NCBI GenBank assembly: GCA_938008005.1
Contig: CALLLZ010000201.1
Coordinates: forward strand, 1 to 8,538
Length of the DNA stretch: 8,538 nt
Direction: 5' to 3'
DNA from: an uncultured Marinicella sp.
Lineage (GTDB): Bacteria; Pseudomonadota; Gammaproteobacteria; Xanthomonadales; Marinicellaceae
Part shown: in pieces, positions 1 to 8,106 of the stretch
Numbering within the stretch: the stretch's first letter is position 1
How the letters are laid out: each line of letters opens with the position of its first letter
Translations under genes and position numbers: made by a program
The notes under the pieces: model-generated
Database searches by the model: none
Seen by the model: the letters and a program-made list of their open reading frames with translations, nothing else
What the model was told of the DNA's origin: nothing

Positions 1-902
1 ATTCTAAAGCAGCCAATGAGCTGCGAGAATGCATCGAAAAATCGAGTAAAACCAACGCCAATACACTTTTTGTCGGCGACAGTGGGACTGGTAAATTAAC
101 CATGGCATTGTGGTTACATAAATTGCGGCACCAAGATCAACAAGCCGTGGTTATCATTGATAGTCTGACCTTAACCGACAGCAATATTGACCAAGTATTG
201 GAATTGAATTACCAGCAGCTCAAACAACAAGCCAGTAGCGGTTCAATCATTCTGACCAACATTGATTGTCTGACTTCAAATTTACAGAATAAAGTATTGA
301 TTCACCTTAAAAAATGGCAAAAACCACTACAAAATAATGTATTTCAATTACTTTCAACCACTCAACAAGGCCTTAAAAGTATGGTCAGCAATGGTGAATT
401 TGATCGTGATTTATACGAGTTTGTTGCGGAATTTACGGTGCCAGTTTGTGCTTTGATTGATCGTGCTGAAGATGTACCCGAATTACTCAATTTTTACACC
501 AACTATCTTCCTGATCAAGAACAAACACCTTATCGGAAAATGTCGTTCGCGGCTCAAAATCATTTGCGCAATTATTCTTGGCCGGGTAATTTACGCGAAC
601 TGAAAAACCTGGTCAGGCAATTACAACTTCAACCAGGAGATGCTGAAATTCAATTGGATGAAGTCACCGATTGGCTATTACAAGCTCAACAAGCGCAGTC
701 CAATTCATCACAAAGTACTCGTTATGATCTGGAATTACGTGAAGCCAGAGAAGAGTTTGAACGGGATTACTTCTTGCATCATTTACATCAAACTGAAGGA
801 AAAGTAGGTGATGTGGCTAAAATTTCTGGTATGGAACGTACCAATTTATATCGCAAGCTCAGGGCTTTAAACATTAACTTCAAGAACATGGATAAATCAT
901 GA
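1..902 (+). CDS. NtrX/NtrC-family transcriptional regulator with degenerate AAA+ domain (5' partial)
   Basis: The reading frame is open from base 3 to the TGA at 900-902, so the gene starts outside the window and the ATG at 102 is internal. Upstream of that ATG, bases 75-95 encode a Walker A loop, GDSGTGK. Numbering from the internal Met, a central AAA+ remnant runs to about residue 175 and includes a sensor II-like SWPGNLREL (159-167). A Fis-type helix-turn-helix ends the protein (about 222-258, with ERTNLYRKLRAL). This order is that of sigma-54 activators of the NtrC/NtrX type; any receiver domain would lie off the left edge. The AAA+ core is eroded: no GAFTGA loop is seen, the Walker B acidic pair is replaced (IILTNID at 49-55), and FREDLYYRL has become FDRDLYEFV (100-108). 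The stop overlaps the trkA start as ATGA, implying cotranscription and translational coupling. I infer a DNA-binding regulator that does not remodel sigma-54 polymerase. The family is well supported; the NtrX identity rests on position next to trkA. Confidence 0.85.
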   Translation, partial: SKAANELRECIEKSSKTNANTLFVGDSGTGKLTMALWLHKLRHQDQQAVVIIDSLTLTDSNIDQVLELNYQQLKQQASSGSIILTNIDCLTSNLQNKVLIHLKKWQKPLQNNVFQLLSTTQQGLKSMVSNGEFDRDLYEFVAEFTVPVCALIDRAEDVPELLNFYTNYLPDQEQTPYRKMSFAAQNHLRNYSWPGNLRELKNLVRQLQLQPGDAEIQLDEVTDWLLQAQQAQSNSSQSTRYDLELREAREEFERDYFLHHLHQTEGKVGDVAKISGMERTNLYRKLRALNINFKNMDKS

Positions 903-2275
903 AGATCATCATTCTGGGGGCAGGTCAAGTCGGTTCATCTATTGCTGAGCACTTGGCGCATGAAAACAACGATATCACAGTCGTTGATACTGATTTAGAA
1001 CGTTTGAATGATATGCAAAACAAATTCGATATCAGTACAGTTCATGGTCATGCATCGCATCCTTCGGTGTTAATAAGGGCAGGTGCCAATGATGCAGATA
1101 TGGTGGTAGCCTTGACCAACTCTGATGAAGTCAATATGGTGGCTTGTCAGGTTTGTTACAGTATATTTAATACGCCCACCAAAATAGCCCGTATTCGAGA
1201 AGCTGAATATGCCTCGCATCCGGAAATGTTTGAGCATGAACATGTGCCGATTGATTTCCATATATCACCAGAACAACTGGTTACTCGACATATCAAAGGT
1301 TTGATTGAATATTCAGGTGCCATGCAAGTGATGGATTTTGCGCAAGGTTTAGCTCAATTGGTTACCATCAAAGTCAGAAAAGTGGGTCCATTGGTTGACC
1401 AACAATTGCGGGAGTTCAACAACCTACTTCCCGAAGGTGTAGATGCCCGTGTGGCAGCGATTTTTCGTGATAATAAATCGGTTTTTCCTGATGGTGATAC
1501 AGTACTCAAAGCCAATGACATGGTCTTTATGTTAGCGGCCAGGAAGCACATCAGTAAAATCATGGACTCTTGGCACAAGACAGATAAAAGTAGTTATAAA
1601 ATAATCATAGCAGGTGGCGGCAATATTGGCTTCAATTTAGCCAAAGCCCTTGAGCGTGAACACTCAGTTAAAATCATTGAGTACAATAAAGTTCGCTCCA
1701 GATTCATTGCTGAAGAGTTAACCAAAGCTTTGGTTATACGTGGTGATTGTACTTCCGAAGAATTATTGAATGAAGAAAACATCAACCACACCGATATCTT
1801 CTGTGCTTTGACCAATGACGACCAAGCAAATTTATTATCAGCTTTGATGGCCAAGAAAATGGGTGCCAAGAAAGTACTGACATTGATCAATAAACAGAAC
1901 TATGCACAGTTGATTGAAAAAGACACCATCGATATCGCCATTTCACCACAACACATTACTATGGGTGGTATCTTGGCTCATGTGCGAGGCGATTACACCG
2001 CACGAGTTCATTCTTTACGATCTGGTGCAGCAGAAGCCATCGAAGTAGAGGTCACTGGTGACTCGTCATCATCTAAAGTGGTGGGTAAAATGATTCAAGA
2101 CATTAACTTACCACCTGGCTGTAACATTGGTGGTTTGATTCGACAAGAACAGGTCATCATGGCACATCGCAATGTGGTGATTGAGAACGAAGATCATTTG
2201 ATCATGTTTGTCACCGATAAACGTAACATCAATGACCTCAAACGCCTATTTGAAGTGGATGCTTCTTTCTTGTGA
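899..2275 (+). CDS. trkA: Trk potassium uptake system, NAD-binding regulatory subunit TrkA
   Basis: TrkA is the peripheral cytoplasmic subunit that gates the TrkH potassium channel in response to nucleotides. The 458-aa protein consists of two tandem RCK (TrkA-N plus TrkA-C) modules. The first Rossmann fold opens with GAGQVG (7-12) and has the acidic strand-2 residue D30 in VVDTD. The second has GGGNIG (239-244) and acidic E261. Blocks typical of the family include NMVACQV (79-85), TRVAAIFR-like ARVAAIFR (183-190), and IDIAISPQ (344-351). The length equals that recalled for E. coli TrkA, and the N-terminus MKIIILGAGQVG matches the family start, which fixes the ATG at 899. No strong Shine-Dalgarno precedes it; the ATGA overlap with the upstream regulator suggests coupled translation. 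trkH follows after 49 bp in the same direction, so channel and gating subunit are probably made from one transcript. Confidence 0.97.
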   Translation: MKIIILGAGQVGSSIAEHLAHENNDITVVDTDLERLNDMQNKFDISTVHGHASHPSVLIRAGANDADMVVALTNSDEVNMVACQVCYSIFNTPTKIARIREAEYASHPEMFEHEHVPIDFHISPEQLVTRHIKGLIEYSGAMQVMDFAQGLAQLVTIKVRKVGPLVDQQLREFNNLLPEGVDARVAAIFRDNKSVFPDGDTVLKANDMVFMLAARKHISKIMDSWHKTDKSSYKIIIAGGGNIGFNLAKALEREHSVKIIEYNKVRSRFIAEELTKALVIRGDCTSEELLNEENINHTDIFCALTNDDQANLLSALMAKKMGAKKVLTLINKQNYAQLIEKDTIDIAISPQHITMGGILAHVRGDYTARVHSLRSGAAEAIEVEVTGDSSSSKVVGKMIQDINLPPGCNIGGLIRQEQVIMAHRNVVIENEDHLIMFVTDKRNINDLKRLFEVDASFL

Positions 2276-2324
2276 TGCCCTGTGAGCTTTAGTTATATGA
2301 ACCTAACATGATGAAAATACTGCC

Positions 2325-3776
2325 ATGAATCCTCGCTTGATTGCTAAAATAATTGGTCTGTTGTTATTGGTTTCCAGTTTCATGATGCTGCCGCCTGCAT
2401 TGGTCGGTTACATTTATCAAGATGGTGATATTTGGCCATTTTTGGAAGGTTTTGTAACCCTGGCAATGATTGGTGCCATCCCTTTTTACATGTATCGCAA
2501 TATTGATGCAGAACTTAAAATTCGCAGTGGGTTTTTGGTGGTTGGGGCATCTTGGCTGATCGTTGGTTTAGCCGGCTCTTTACCTTTGTATCTATCCAGT
2601 AACTTAAATCTTTCTATAACCGATGCGATTTTCGAATCAATTTCTGGTTTAACCACCACTGGTGCCACCATCCTCACTAATATTGATGAACTGCCTCACT
2701 CGATTAAATACTACCGCCAACAGTTACAATGGTTCGGTGGCATGGGTATCATCGTTTTAGCAGTCGCTGTTTTACCGATGTTGCGTATTGGTGGTATGCA
2801 AATTTTCAGGGCCGAAACTCCAGGGCCAATGAAAGACCAAAAACTCACGCCTAGAATAACCGAAACAGCCAAAGCATTGTGGTATATTTACTTAGGCATA
2901 ACTGTGATGTGTTGTTTAAGTTATTACATGGCTGGCATGGATATGTTTGATGCCATATGTCATGCCTTCTCAACCATCTCGATCGGTGGCTTTTCTACTT
3001 ATGATAATTCCATGGGTCATTTCAATAATTCATTGATTGAAATGATAGCGGTTATATTTATGTTGATCGCAGGCATTAATTTCGCCTCACATTTTCTGGC
3101 CTGGAAATCAGCCTCAATTAAAACCTATTTAGTCGATACAGAAGTAAAAGTGTTCATTGGCTTCATGGCCATAGCTTCTGCGATCACATCATTTCAGCTC
3201 TATACCAATGGTGTTTCTAGCTCCTTATATGAATCAATCAGACAGGGTACCTTCCAAGCCGTCTCTGTAGGTACCACCACTGGTTTCACCACCGAACCAT
3301 TTTACCTCTGGCCGGGCGCATTACCATTATTGTTGATCTTATTCAGTGTGATTGGAGGGTGTGCTGGGTCAACTGCAGGTGGGTTTAAAGTGATTCGTAT
3401 GATTTTGCTTTTTAAGATGAGTATGCGTGAACTGTATCGTCTGATTCACCCCTATGGTACTTATTTGGTTAAGATCAATGGCAAACCAGTTAACAATCGA
3501 GTATTGGATTCTGTCTCAGCTTTCTTTGTGCAATTTTTATTTTTATGGTGTGTCTTCACCTTGTTATTGGCTGGCTTCGGAGAGAATGTAACCACTGCTT
3601 TCTCAGCCTCATTAGCCTGTCTTACCAACTTAGGCCCTGCTTTGGGTGATGCAGGTGCCCATTACGCCAATGTATCTGATGGGGCCAAAACCGTGCTTTC
3701 AATCGCCATGATATTTGGTCGTCTTGAACTATTCACCTTGTTCATTTTACTCATTCCAGCTTATTGGGAGTTTTAA
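2325..3776 (+). CDS. trkH: Trk potassium uptake system, membrane pore subunit TrkH
   Basis: TrkH is the inner-membrane ion-conducting subunit of the Trk system and transports K+ under TrkA control. The 483-aa protein is highly hydrophobic and shows the four-fold membrane-pore-membrane plan of the SKT superfamily. The selectivity-filter loops are visible in order: TTTGAT (110-115, filter Gly113), SIGGFST (219-225, Gly221 or 222), GTTTGFTT (316-323, Gly320) and TNLGPAL (434-440, Gly437). A glycine-rich segment GGCAGSTAGGFKVIR (344-358) matches the intramembrane gating loop following the third pore. The C-terminal GRLELFT block (465-471) is also typical. The start MNPRLIAKIIGLLLL aligns with the family N-terminus. 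Upstream ATGs at 2308 and 2311 are out of frame, so 2325 is chosen; ribosome-binding complementarity is weak. The fourth filter reads NLGPA where NLGPG is common, but the filter glycine is intact. No good intrinsic terminator follows on the plus strand. Confidence 0.96.
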   Translation: MNPRLIAKIIGLLLLVSSFMMLPPALVGYIYQDGDIWPFLEGFVTLAMIGAIPFYMYRNIDAELKIRSGFLVVGASWLIVGLAGSLPLYLSSNLNLSITDAIFESISGLTTTGATILTNIDELPHSIKYYRQQLQWFGGMGIIVLAVAVLPMLRIGGMQIFRAETPGPMKDQKLTPRITETAKALWYIYLGITVMCCLSYYMAGMDMFDAICHAFSTISIGGFSTYDNSMGHFNNSLIEMIAVIFMLIAGINFASHFLAWKSASIKTYLVDTEVKVFIGFMAIASAITSFQLYTNGVSSSLYESIRQGTFQAVSVGTTTGFTTEPFYLWPGALPLLLILFSVIGGCAGSTAGGFKVIRMILLFKMSMRELYRLIHPYGTYLVKINGKPVNNRVLDSVSAFFVQFLFLWCVFTLLLAGFGENVTTAFSASLACLTNLGPALGDAGAHYANVSDGAKTVLSIAMIFGRLELFTLFILLIPAYWEF

Positions 3777-3927
3777 TCCTCTAGTCGTCACAGGCATTTG
3801 ACCTAAAGTCCCTACCATAGGCGATAAACTCGATGACCTGTGAATGTAAGTGAACTTGAAGAACGGTTATGTAAAAGGTGGCTGAGCAACGTATACCGCT
3901 GGCTGAGCGGAGCCGAAGCCTCTTAAC
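3777..3927. other. Convergent intergenic region between trkH and comF
   Basis: This 151-bp stretch separates the 3' ends of trkH (+) and comF (-). I see no open frame with coding character. It contains a perfect 7-bp inverted repeat, TCACAGG (3788-3794) and CCTGTGA (3837-3843), 42 bp apart, too widely spaced to be an ordinary terminator stem. A short CCTA-CCA-TAGG hairpin lies between them at 3811-3821. The octamer GGCTGAGC occurs twice (3880-3887 and 3901-3908). The right-hand end is the comF terminator hairpin described separately. No T-rich tract follows any plus-strand stem here, so how trkH transcription ends is unclear. Confidence 0.7.
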
Positions 3928-3937
3928 TCAACCACCT
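3873..3937 (-). terminator. Probable intrinsic terminator of the smc-comF unit, overlapping the comF stop codon
   Basis: On the minus strand the arm AGGTGGTTGAG (3937 down to 3927) pairs over 11 bp with CTCAGCCACCT (3886 down to 3876), with one U-G wobble, and is followed by TTT (3875-3873), giving a four-T run after the stem. The 40-nt interior can fold further: CCGCT/AGCGG (3896-3900 with 3906-3910), or alternatively GGCT/AGCC. The left arm includes the comF TGA. Read on the plus strand the wobble becomes a C-A mismatch and no T-tract follows, so the signal points towards comF. The short T-run and long loop make it less than canonical. Confidence 0.6.
3880..3920. repeat. REP-like GC-rich palindromic element
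   Basis: The core CTGAGCGGAGCCGAAG (3903-3918) is GC-rich against an AT-rich intergenic background and contains the overlapping inverted repeats CCGCT/AGCGG and GGCT/AGCC. An imperfect second copy of its beginning, GGCTGAGC, lies at 3880-3887. From memory it resembles the CTGAGCGGAGTCGAAG-type extragenic palindromes dispersed in many bacterial genomes. Only this locus is visible, so dispersal in this genome is an inference. Confidence 0.35.
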
Positions 3938-4575
3938 GTGCGAGCAAACACAACGCCAATCACTTCCTTAACGCCTGCTTTAAGCAAGCATTTTGAAACT
4001 GAGCGCATGGTCTGGCCGGTGGTCATCACATCATCCAATACAATCACAGTATTGACATCAATTTCACCATTCACAGCAAAAGCAGCTCGGACATTGGCGC
4101 TGCGTTGTTTTTCATGCAGCTCTGCTTGCATGGCAGTGTGTTTTGTTCTGATTAAGACTTCTGAAAACAACCTTCGATTTTGTTTTTTGGAAATTATTCT
4201 GGCAATCTCATAGGCTTGGTTATAACCACGAGATTTCAGTCTTTTGGGGTGTAATGGCATCGGTATGATGGGAGTTTGGTTATCAATAGAATTCAATGGA
4301 CCAAGCAAGGCTTCCGCCATAATTCTGGCACGATCCATGCGAGCGCCAAATTTAAGCTGTTGTACCCACAGGCTTACTGGTGGCTCATAAACAGCAGCGC
4401 AAATGGTTTTTATAAAACTGGGAGGATCACTGCGGCATTCACCACAGATACCGTTGGATTGATTCAGCGGCTTGGCACAAATAACACATGGGTTTACGGG
4501 TTCTTGAATCAGCGATTGACAGCCGTTACATAAGGCATTTTCAGCATGTACTTGACAAACGGCGCAGCGCTTCAC
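3928..4575 (-). CDS. comF: ComF family protein (zinc-finger plus phosphoribosyltransferase-fold domain)
   Basis: ComF-family proteins assist DNA uptake in naturally competent bacteria; in non-competent species the role is unclear. The 215-aa protein begins with a cysteine-rich zinc-binding region holding four CxxC pairs: C4/C7, C16/C19, C30/C33 and C44/C47. It continues with PMPLHPKRLKSRGYNQA (105-121), the family signature, and a type I phosphoribosyltransferase PRPP loop, VIVLDDVMTTGQT (177-189). The C-terminus VVFARTGG is typical. The start is GTG at 4575: between it and the smc stop there is no other in-frame start codon, and the first CxxC follows at once. The only Shine-Dalgarno-like bases, AGG at 4592-4594, overlap the smc TAG and lie rather far upstream, so initiation may depend on ribosomes arriving from smc. 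The 18-bp gap to smc implies cotranscription. The enzyme-like fold is clear; no substrate can be assigned. Confidence 0.93.
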   Translation of the reverse strand: MKRCAVCQVHAENALCNGCQSLIQEPVNPCVICAKPLNQSNGICGECRSDPPSFIKTICAAVYEPPVSLWVQQLKFGARMDRARIMAEALLGPLNSIDNQTPIIPMPLHPKRLKSRGYNQAYEIARIISKKQNRRLFSEVLIRTKHTAMQAELHEKQRSANVRAAFAVNGEIDVNTVIVLDDVMTTGQTMRSVSKCLLKAGVKEVIGVVFARTGG

Positions 4576-4593
4576 TGTAGAAAAAGTATGTAC

Positions 4594-7500
4594 CTATTCA
4601 CCGATCATCTCAGCGGCTTCTTCCAAATCAACACTGACCAATCGAGAACAACCAGGCTCACGCATGGTCACACCCATCAATTGGTTGGCAATTTCCATGG
4701 TTACTTTATTGTGTGAAACAAACAAGAACTGAACTTTCTCAGACATTTCTTTTACCATGGCTGAAAAACGACTGACATTGGCATCATCTAATGGTGCATC
4801 AACTTCGTCCAACATACAAAAAGGGGCGGGGTTTAAGTTAAAGATAGCAAACACCAAAGACACTGCGGTGAGTGCTTTTTCTCCACCTGATAGCAGTTGA
4901 ATGCTAGAGACCCGCTTACCTGGTGGTCTGGCCATGATTGATACGCCGGTTGTTAACAGGTCATTACCAGTGAGTTCTAAGTAGGCATGGCCACCACCGA
5001 ATAACCGTGGAAACAGCTTCTTGATATTGGTGTTAACTGCTTCAAATGTTTCTTTGAATAAGGTTCGGGTGTCTTTATCAATTTTGGCAATGGCTTGTTC
5101 TAAGGTTTCTAGCGCTTTTTCCAAGTCTTCATTCTGTTCATCCAAATACTGTTTACGCTTAGACTCTTCTTCAAACTCTTCTATGGCAGCCAGATTCACA
5201 GGTTCTAAACGCACAATGTTGCGATGTAACTTTTCAGTTCTTTGGTCTTTTTGTTCAATCAACGCGGGCAGGCTTTCAAGGGTGATCTCACCCAATGACT
5301 TTAATAATTCGGAGGCATCATGACCTTGGTCAACCAACTGTTCTGAAAAACCATTCGCTCTGAGTTCATTAGACTGAAATGCCAGTTTTGCAGCTTCTAG
5401 TTTATTGCGCGCCTCATCAATATGGCTTTGATGCTGATGTCGAAGCCGTTCGAGTTCATCCAGTTTTGATTGTGAAATGGTGACTTGTTGGCGCATGGCA
5501 TCGCGATCTTTTTCAGTACCTAAACGCTGACTGATCAAACCATCCAAAGATTGCTTTTTACCTTCAATGGGGTCCATGTCTTCGGTCAGTTGTTTAAGCA
5601 GGTCGTCTCGTCTGGTTACCAAGTCTTTAACAGCTTGTTCGGTTCTTTCAATATTTTGTTGTAATGACTCTATTTTATTGCCGGTTGCTGATAAACCCAT
5701 TTTATGCTGATAGTATTGGTTAGAAGTATCAGTGAGCTGGGCTTTGGTTTGATGGTACTGTTGTTGAAAAGTTTGTTGTTGGTCGAGTAATTTTATTTTT
5801 AACTCTTCAAACTTGGCCAATTCATTCATCGCCGTTTCAAGCGTTGTGCGTGAACTTTTGACTTGTTTTTCATCCTCAGCCATCTGTTTTTGAATTTGTG
5901 CCGTTTCAGCGGCTTTTTCCTGACTTTGTTGTTGCTCGCGAACAATCAACTGCTGTTTATTAACCACCAGACCATTGAGCTCTGACAGTTTGCGGTGCGA
6001 CATATTGACATCAAGTTGTAACTGTTCAACACCCGTGGCTAAAGACACTCGTTCGGTTTTGATGTTTTCCGATTCTTCTTGTAAAGTAGTTAGCTGAACT
6101 TCATGGGTGTCTATTTGTTTTTCTAGTTTTTTTAATTCTTTTTGGCGCAACAAAAAACCTTCGGCTTGTTCACCTCGGTTGATGTGCACCCAGTTTTGTC
6201 CAAACCATTCACCTTGTTGGGTCACCACTGACTCACCAGCCGCGATTTTATTGGTCAATGCTTTAGCGGCTTCAACATCTGCGCAGATTTTAATTTGATT
6301 AAACCATTCTAGTACTGCATCTGGCGCTTTAACACATTCTGCCAAAGTACCCGGTTGGGCTTTGATGCCCCCTTGATTTGAATGAACCATGGTCATGCCG
6401 CCAAATAACCAACCTGAGGTCACATCATATATATCTTGGTTATTGGTTACCCATGCTTGTAGCCGTTGTTGTAAAACGGTTTCGACAGCCGTCTCCCAGC
6501 CAGAATCAACTTCAATCAATTCAGCCAATCGTTGATGACTTAACTGACTGTTGTCTTTGATCCATTTTTGTAACTCATTGTTATCTTGGGCTTGGGCGGC
6601 TTGTTGTAAGGTAATCAGTGAACCACGACGCCCTTTGGCTTGGTGTAACTGTTGTTGTAGTTCATCAATTTGGTTACGCAGTTGACTGCTGCGTTCAGCA
6701 CTTAAAGTCACTTGATCTTTTTGCTCTAACAGCGCGCTTTCAAGTGTTTCGTGTTTGGCTTGTTGGGTTTCAACCTGTTCAGCTATGGTTTCCAATTCTT
6801 GCTGTAGCTTGTCCACCAATTCATTGTTATCACCTGGCTCTACCGACTTAAGCCGATCAGCTTGGCGCATCATATGAGACTCCAAAGATGTGATGCGGGT
6901 TTTTTCTACATCGATCGTACGGTTGTGTTCCGCCAGTAAGGTATTGTTCTGTTCCCATTCTGCGCGCCATTGTTCTTGTTGTTCTTCGCTGGCTTGATTC
7001 AGTTCTTGGGCTTGTTCTAACTGCAGAGACAGTTCTTCTTCTTTGGGTTTAGCTGTGGCGTAAAGGTCTTGTTGTTCTTTTAGTTCTTTTTGATCAAGCT
7101 CTAAGCGCGTTTGTGAATGGTTGAGATTGGTTTCGGTGTTACTTAAATCCTTTTGGTGCCTTTCGGACATGGACTTCGAATGTGCTATGGCTTGTTCGAT
7201 TTTACCAATTTCAGCATTGACCTTATACAGCTGTTCTTGAAGCTTATTATTTTCATCAGTCAAAGTTTGATGTGCTGCGCGGTGCTGTTCAATGTTTTTC
7301 TCGCCATCGGTTTGTCCGGCTTTGGCTTTTTCAACGGCTGTTTGCAATTGATTAACTTCAATTTGGCCTTGTTCTGCTTGGGTATTCCATTGCTGCCATC
7401 TGAGTGCCAATACTTCGGCTTTTATCAGTTTGAACTGATCTTTAAGCAGGGTATATTTTTCTGCGTTCTTAGCTTGTCGTTGTAAGTGCTGAATATGCTT

Positions 7501-8106
7501 ACCCACTTCGGTACGCAAATCATCCAAACGCTCTAAGTTCTCTTTGGTTCGCTTGATGCGACGTTCTGTTTCACGTCTTCGTTCACGGTATTTTGAAACC
7601 CCGGCTGCTTCTTCAATGTATCCTCGTAAATCCTCAGGCTTAGATTCAACAATATTGGAAATCATGCCTTGTTCAATAATAGAATAACTTCTGGGGCCTA
7701 AACCGGTACCTAAAAACAGATCAACAATGTCTTTTTTGCGACATTTACTGCCATTTAAATAATAGAAAGACTGTGAATCGCGGTTGACTTGGCGTTTAAC
7801 TGATATTTCATTGTAGTTGGCGTATTCGCCTGTAATTTGACCATCAGAATTATCAAAAACAAGTTCAACGGTGGCTAAACTGACCGGTTTTCTGGTTGAT
7901 GAGCCTGAAAAGATCACATCTGTCATCGATGCACCACGCAGCATTTTGGCCGATGTTTCACCCATCACCCATCGAACAGCATCAATGATGTTGGATTTAC
8001 CACAACCATTGGGCCCAACCACACCAATCAGGTTACTGGGCATCAATACTTCGGTTGGATCAACAAATGATTTAAATCCGGCTATTTTTATCTTTGACAG
8101 TTTCAT
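4594..8106 (-). CDS. smc: Chromosome partition/condensin protein SMC
   Basis: SMC is the ATP-driven DNA-loop-extruding core of bacterial condensin, acting on the nucleoid as a dimer with ScpA and ScpB. The 1170-aa protein has the full five-part architecture. The N-terminal half of the ATPase head carries Walker A GPNGCGKS (31-38) and a Q-loop in IIEQG (Q146). A first coiled-coil arm spans about 170-505. The hinge spans about 520-650, including WETAVETVLQQRLQAWV (537-553). A second arm spans about 653-1010. The C-terminal head carries signature LLSGGEKALTA (1071-1081), Walker B FCMLDE (1096-1101), D-loop APLDDAN and switch histidine H1132. No key residue is missing. The arms are notably glutamine-rich. 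The start MKLSKIKIAGFKSF is the canonical family N-terminus, so ATG at 8106 is secure although no Shine-Dalgarno is visible. comF follows 18 bp downstream, not zipA, which usually follows smc in gammaproteobacteria. Length agrees with ScpAB-type SMC and excludes MukB. Confidence 0.97.
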   Translation of the reverse strand: MKLSKIKIAGFKSFVDPTEVLMPSNLIGVVGPNGCGKSNIIDAVRWVMGETSAKMLRGASMTDVIFSGSSTRKPVSLATVELVFDNSDGQITGEYANYNEISVKRQVNRDSQSFYYLNGSKCRKKDIVDLFLGTGLGPRSYSIIEQGMISNIVESKPEDLRGYIEEAAGVSKYRERRRETERRIKRTKENLERLDDLRTEVGKHIQHLQRQAKNAEKYTLLKDQFKLIKAEVLALRWQQWNTQAEQGQIEVNQLQTAVEKAKAGQTDGEKNIEQHRAAHQTLTDENNKLQEQLYKVNAEIGKIEQAIAHSKSMSERHQKDLSNTETNLNHSQTRLELDQKELKEQQDLYATAKPKEEELSLQLEQAQELNQASEEQQEQWRAEWEQNNTLLAEHNRTIDVEKTRITSLESHMMRQADRLKSVEPGDNNELVDKLQQELETIAEQVETQQAKHETLESALLEQKDQVTLSAERSSQLRNQIDELQQQLHQAKGRRGSLITLQQAAQAQDNNELQKWIKDNSQLSHQRLAELIEVDSGWETAVETVLQQRLQAWVTNNQDIYDVTSGWLFGGMTMVHSNQGGIKAQPGTLAECVKAPDAVLEWFNQIKICADVEAAKALTNKIAAGESVVTQQGEWFGQNWVHINRGEQAEGFLLRQKELKKLEKQIDTHEVQLTTLQEESENIKTERVSLATGVEQLQLDVNMSHRKLSELNGLVVNKQQLIVREQQQSQEKAAETAQIQKQMAEDEKQVKSSRTTLETAMNELAKFEELKIKLLDQQQTFQQQYHQTKAQLTDTSNQYYQHKMGLSATGNKIESLQQNIERTEQAVKDLVTRRDDLLKQLTEDMDPIEGKKQSLDGLISQRLGTEKDRDAMRQQVTISQSKLDELERLRHQHQSHIDEARNKLEAAKLAFQSNELRANGFSEQLVDQGHDASELLKSLGEITLESLPALIEQKDQRTEKLHRNIVRLEPVNLAAIEEFEEESKRKQYLDEQNEDLEKALETLEQAIAKIDKDTRTLFKETFEAVNTNIKKLFPRLFGGGHAYLELTGNDLLTTGVSIMARPPGKRVSSIQLLSGGEKALTAVSLVFAIFNLNPAPFCMLDEVDAPLDDANVSRFSAMVKEMSEKVQFLFVSHNKVTMEIANQLMGVTMREPGCSRLVSVDLEEAAEMIGE

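Noticed and set aside
102..104. ATG at 102 as the true start of the first gene
   Set aside because: The same frame is open to base 3 and encodes a Walker A loop just upstream, so this methionine is internal to a truncated gene.
2276..2324. Separate promoter or regulatory element between trkA and trkH
   Set aside because: The 49-bp gap shows no paired -35/-10 boxes or hairpin; cotranscription is the simpler reading.
3878..4213. Possible 111-aa plus-strand gene opposite comF
   Set aside because: It lies antisense to comF, whose zinc-finger and PRPP motifs are clear; its translation has no recognisable domain and begins in the REP-like hairpin.
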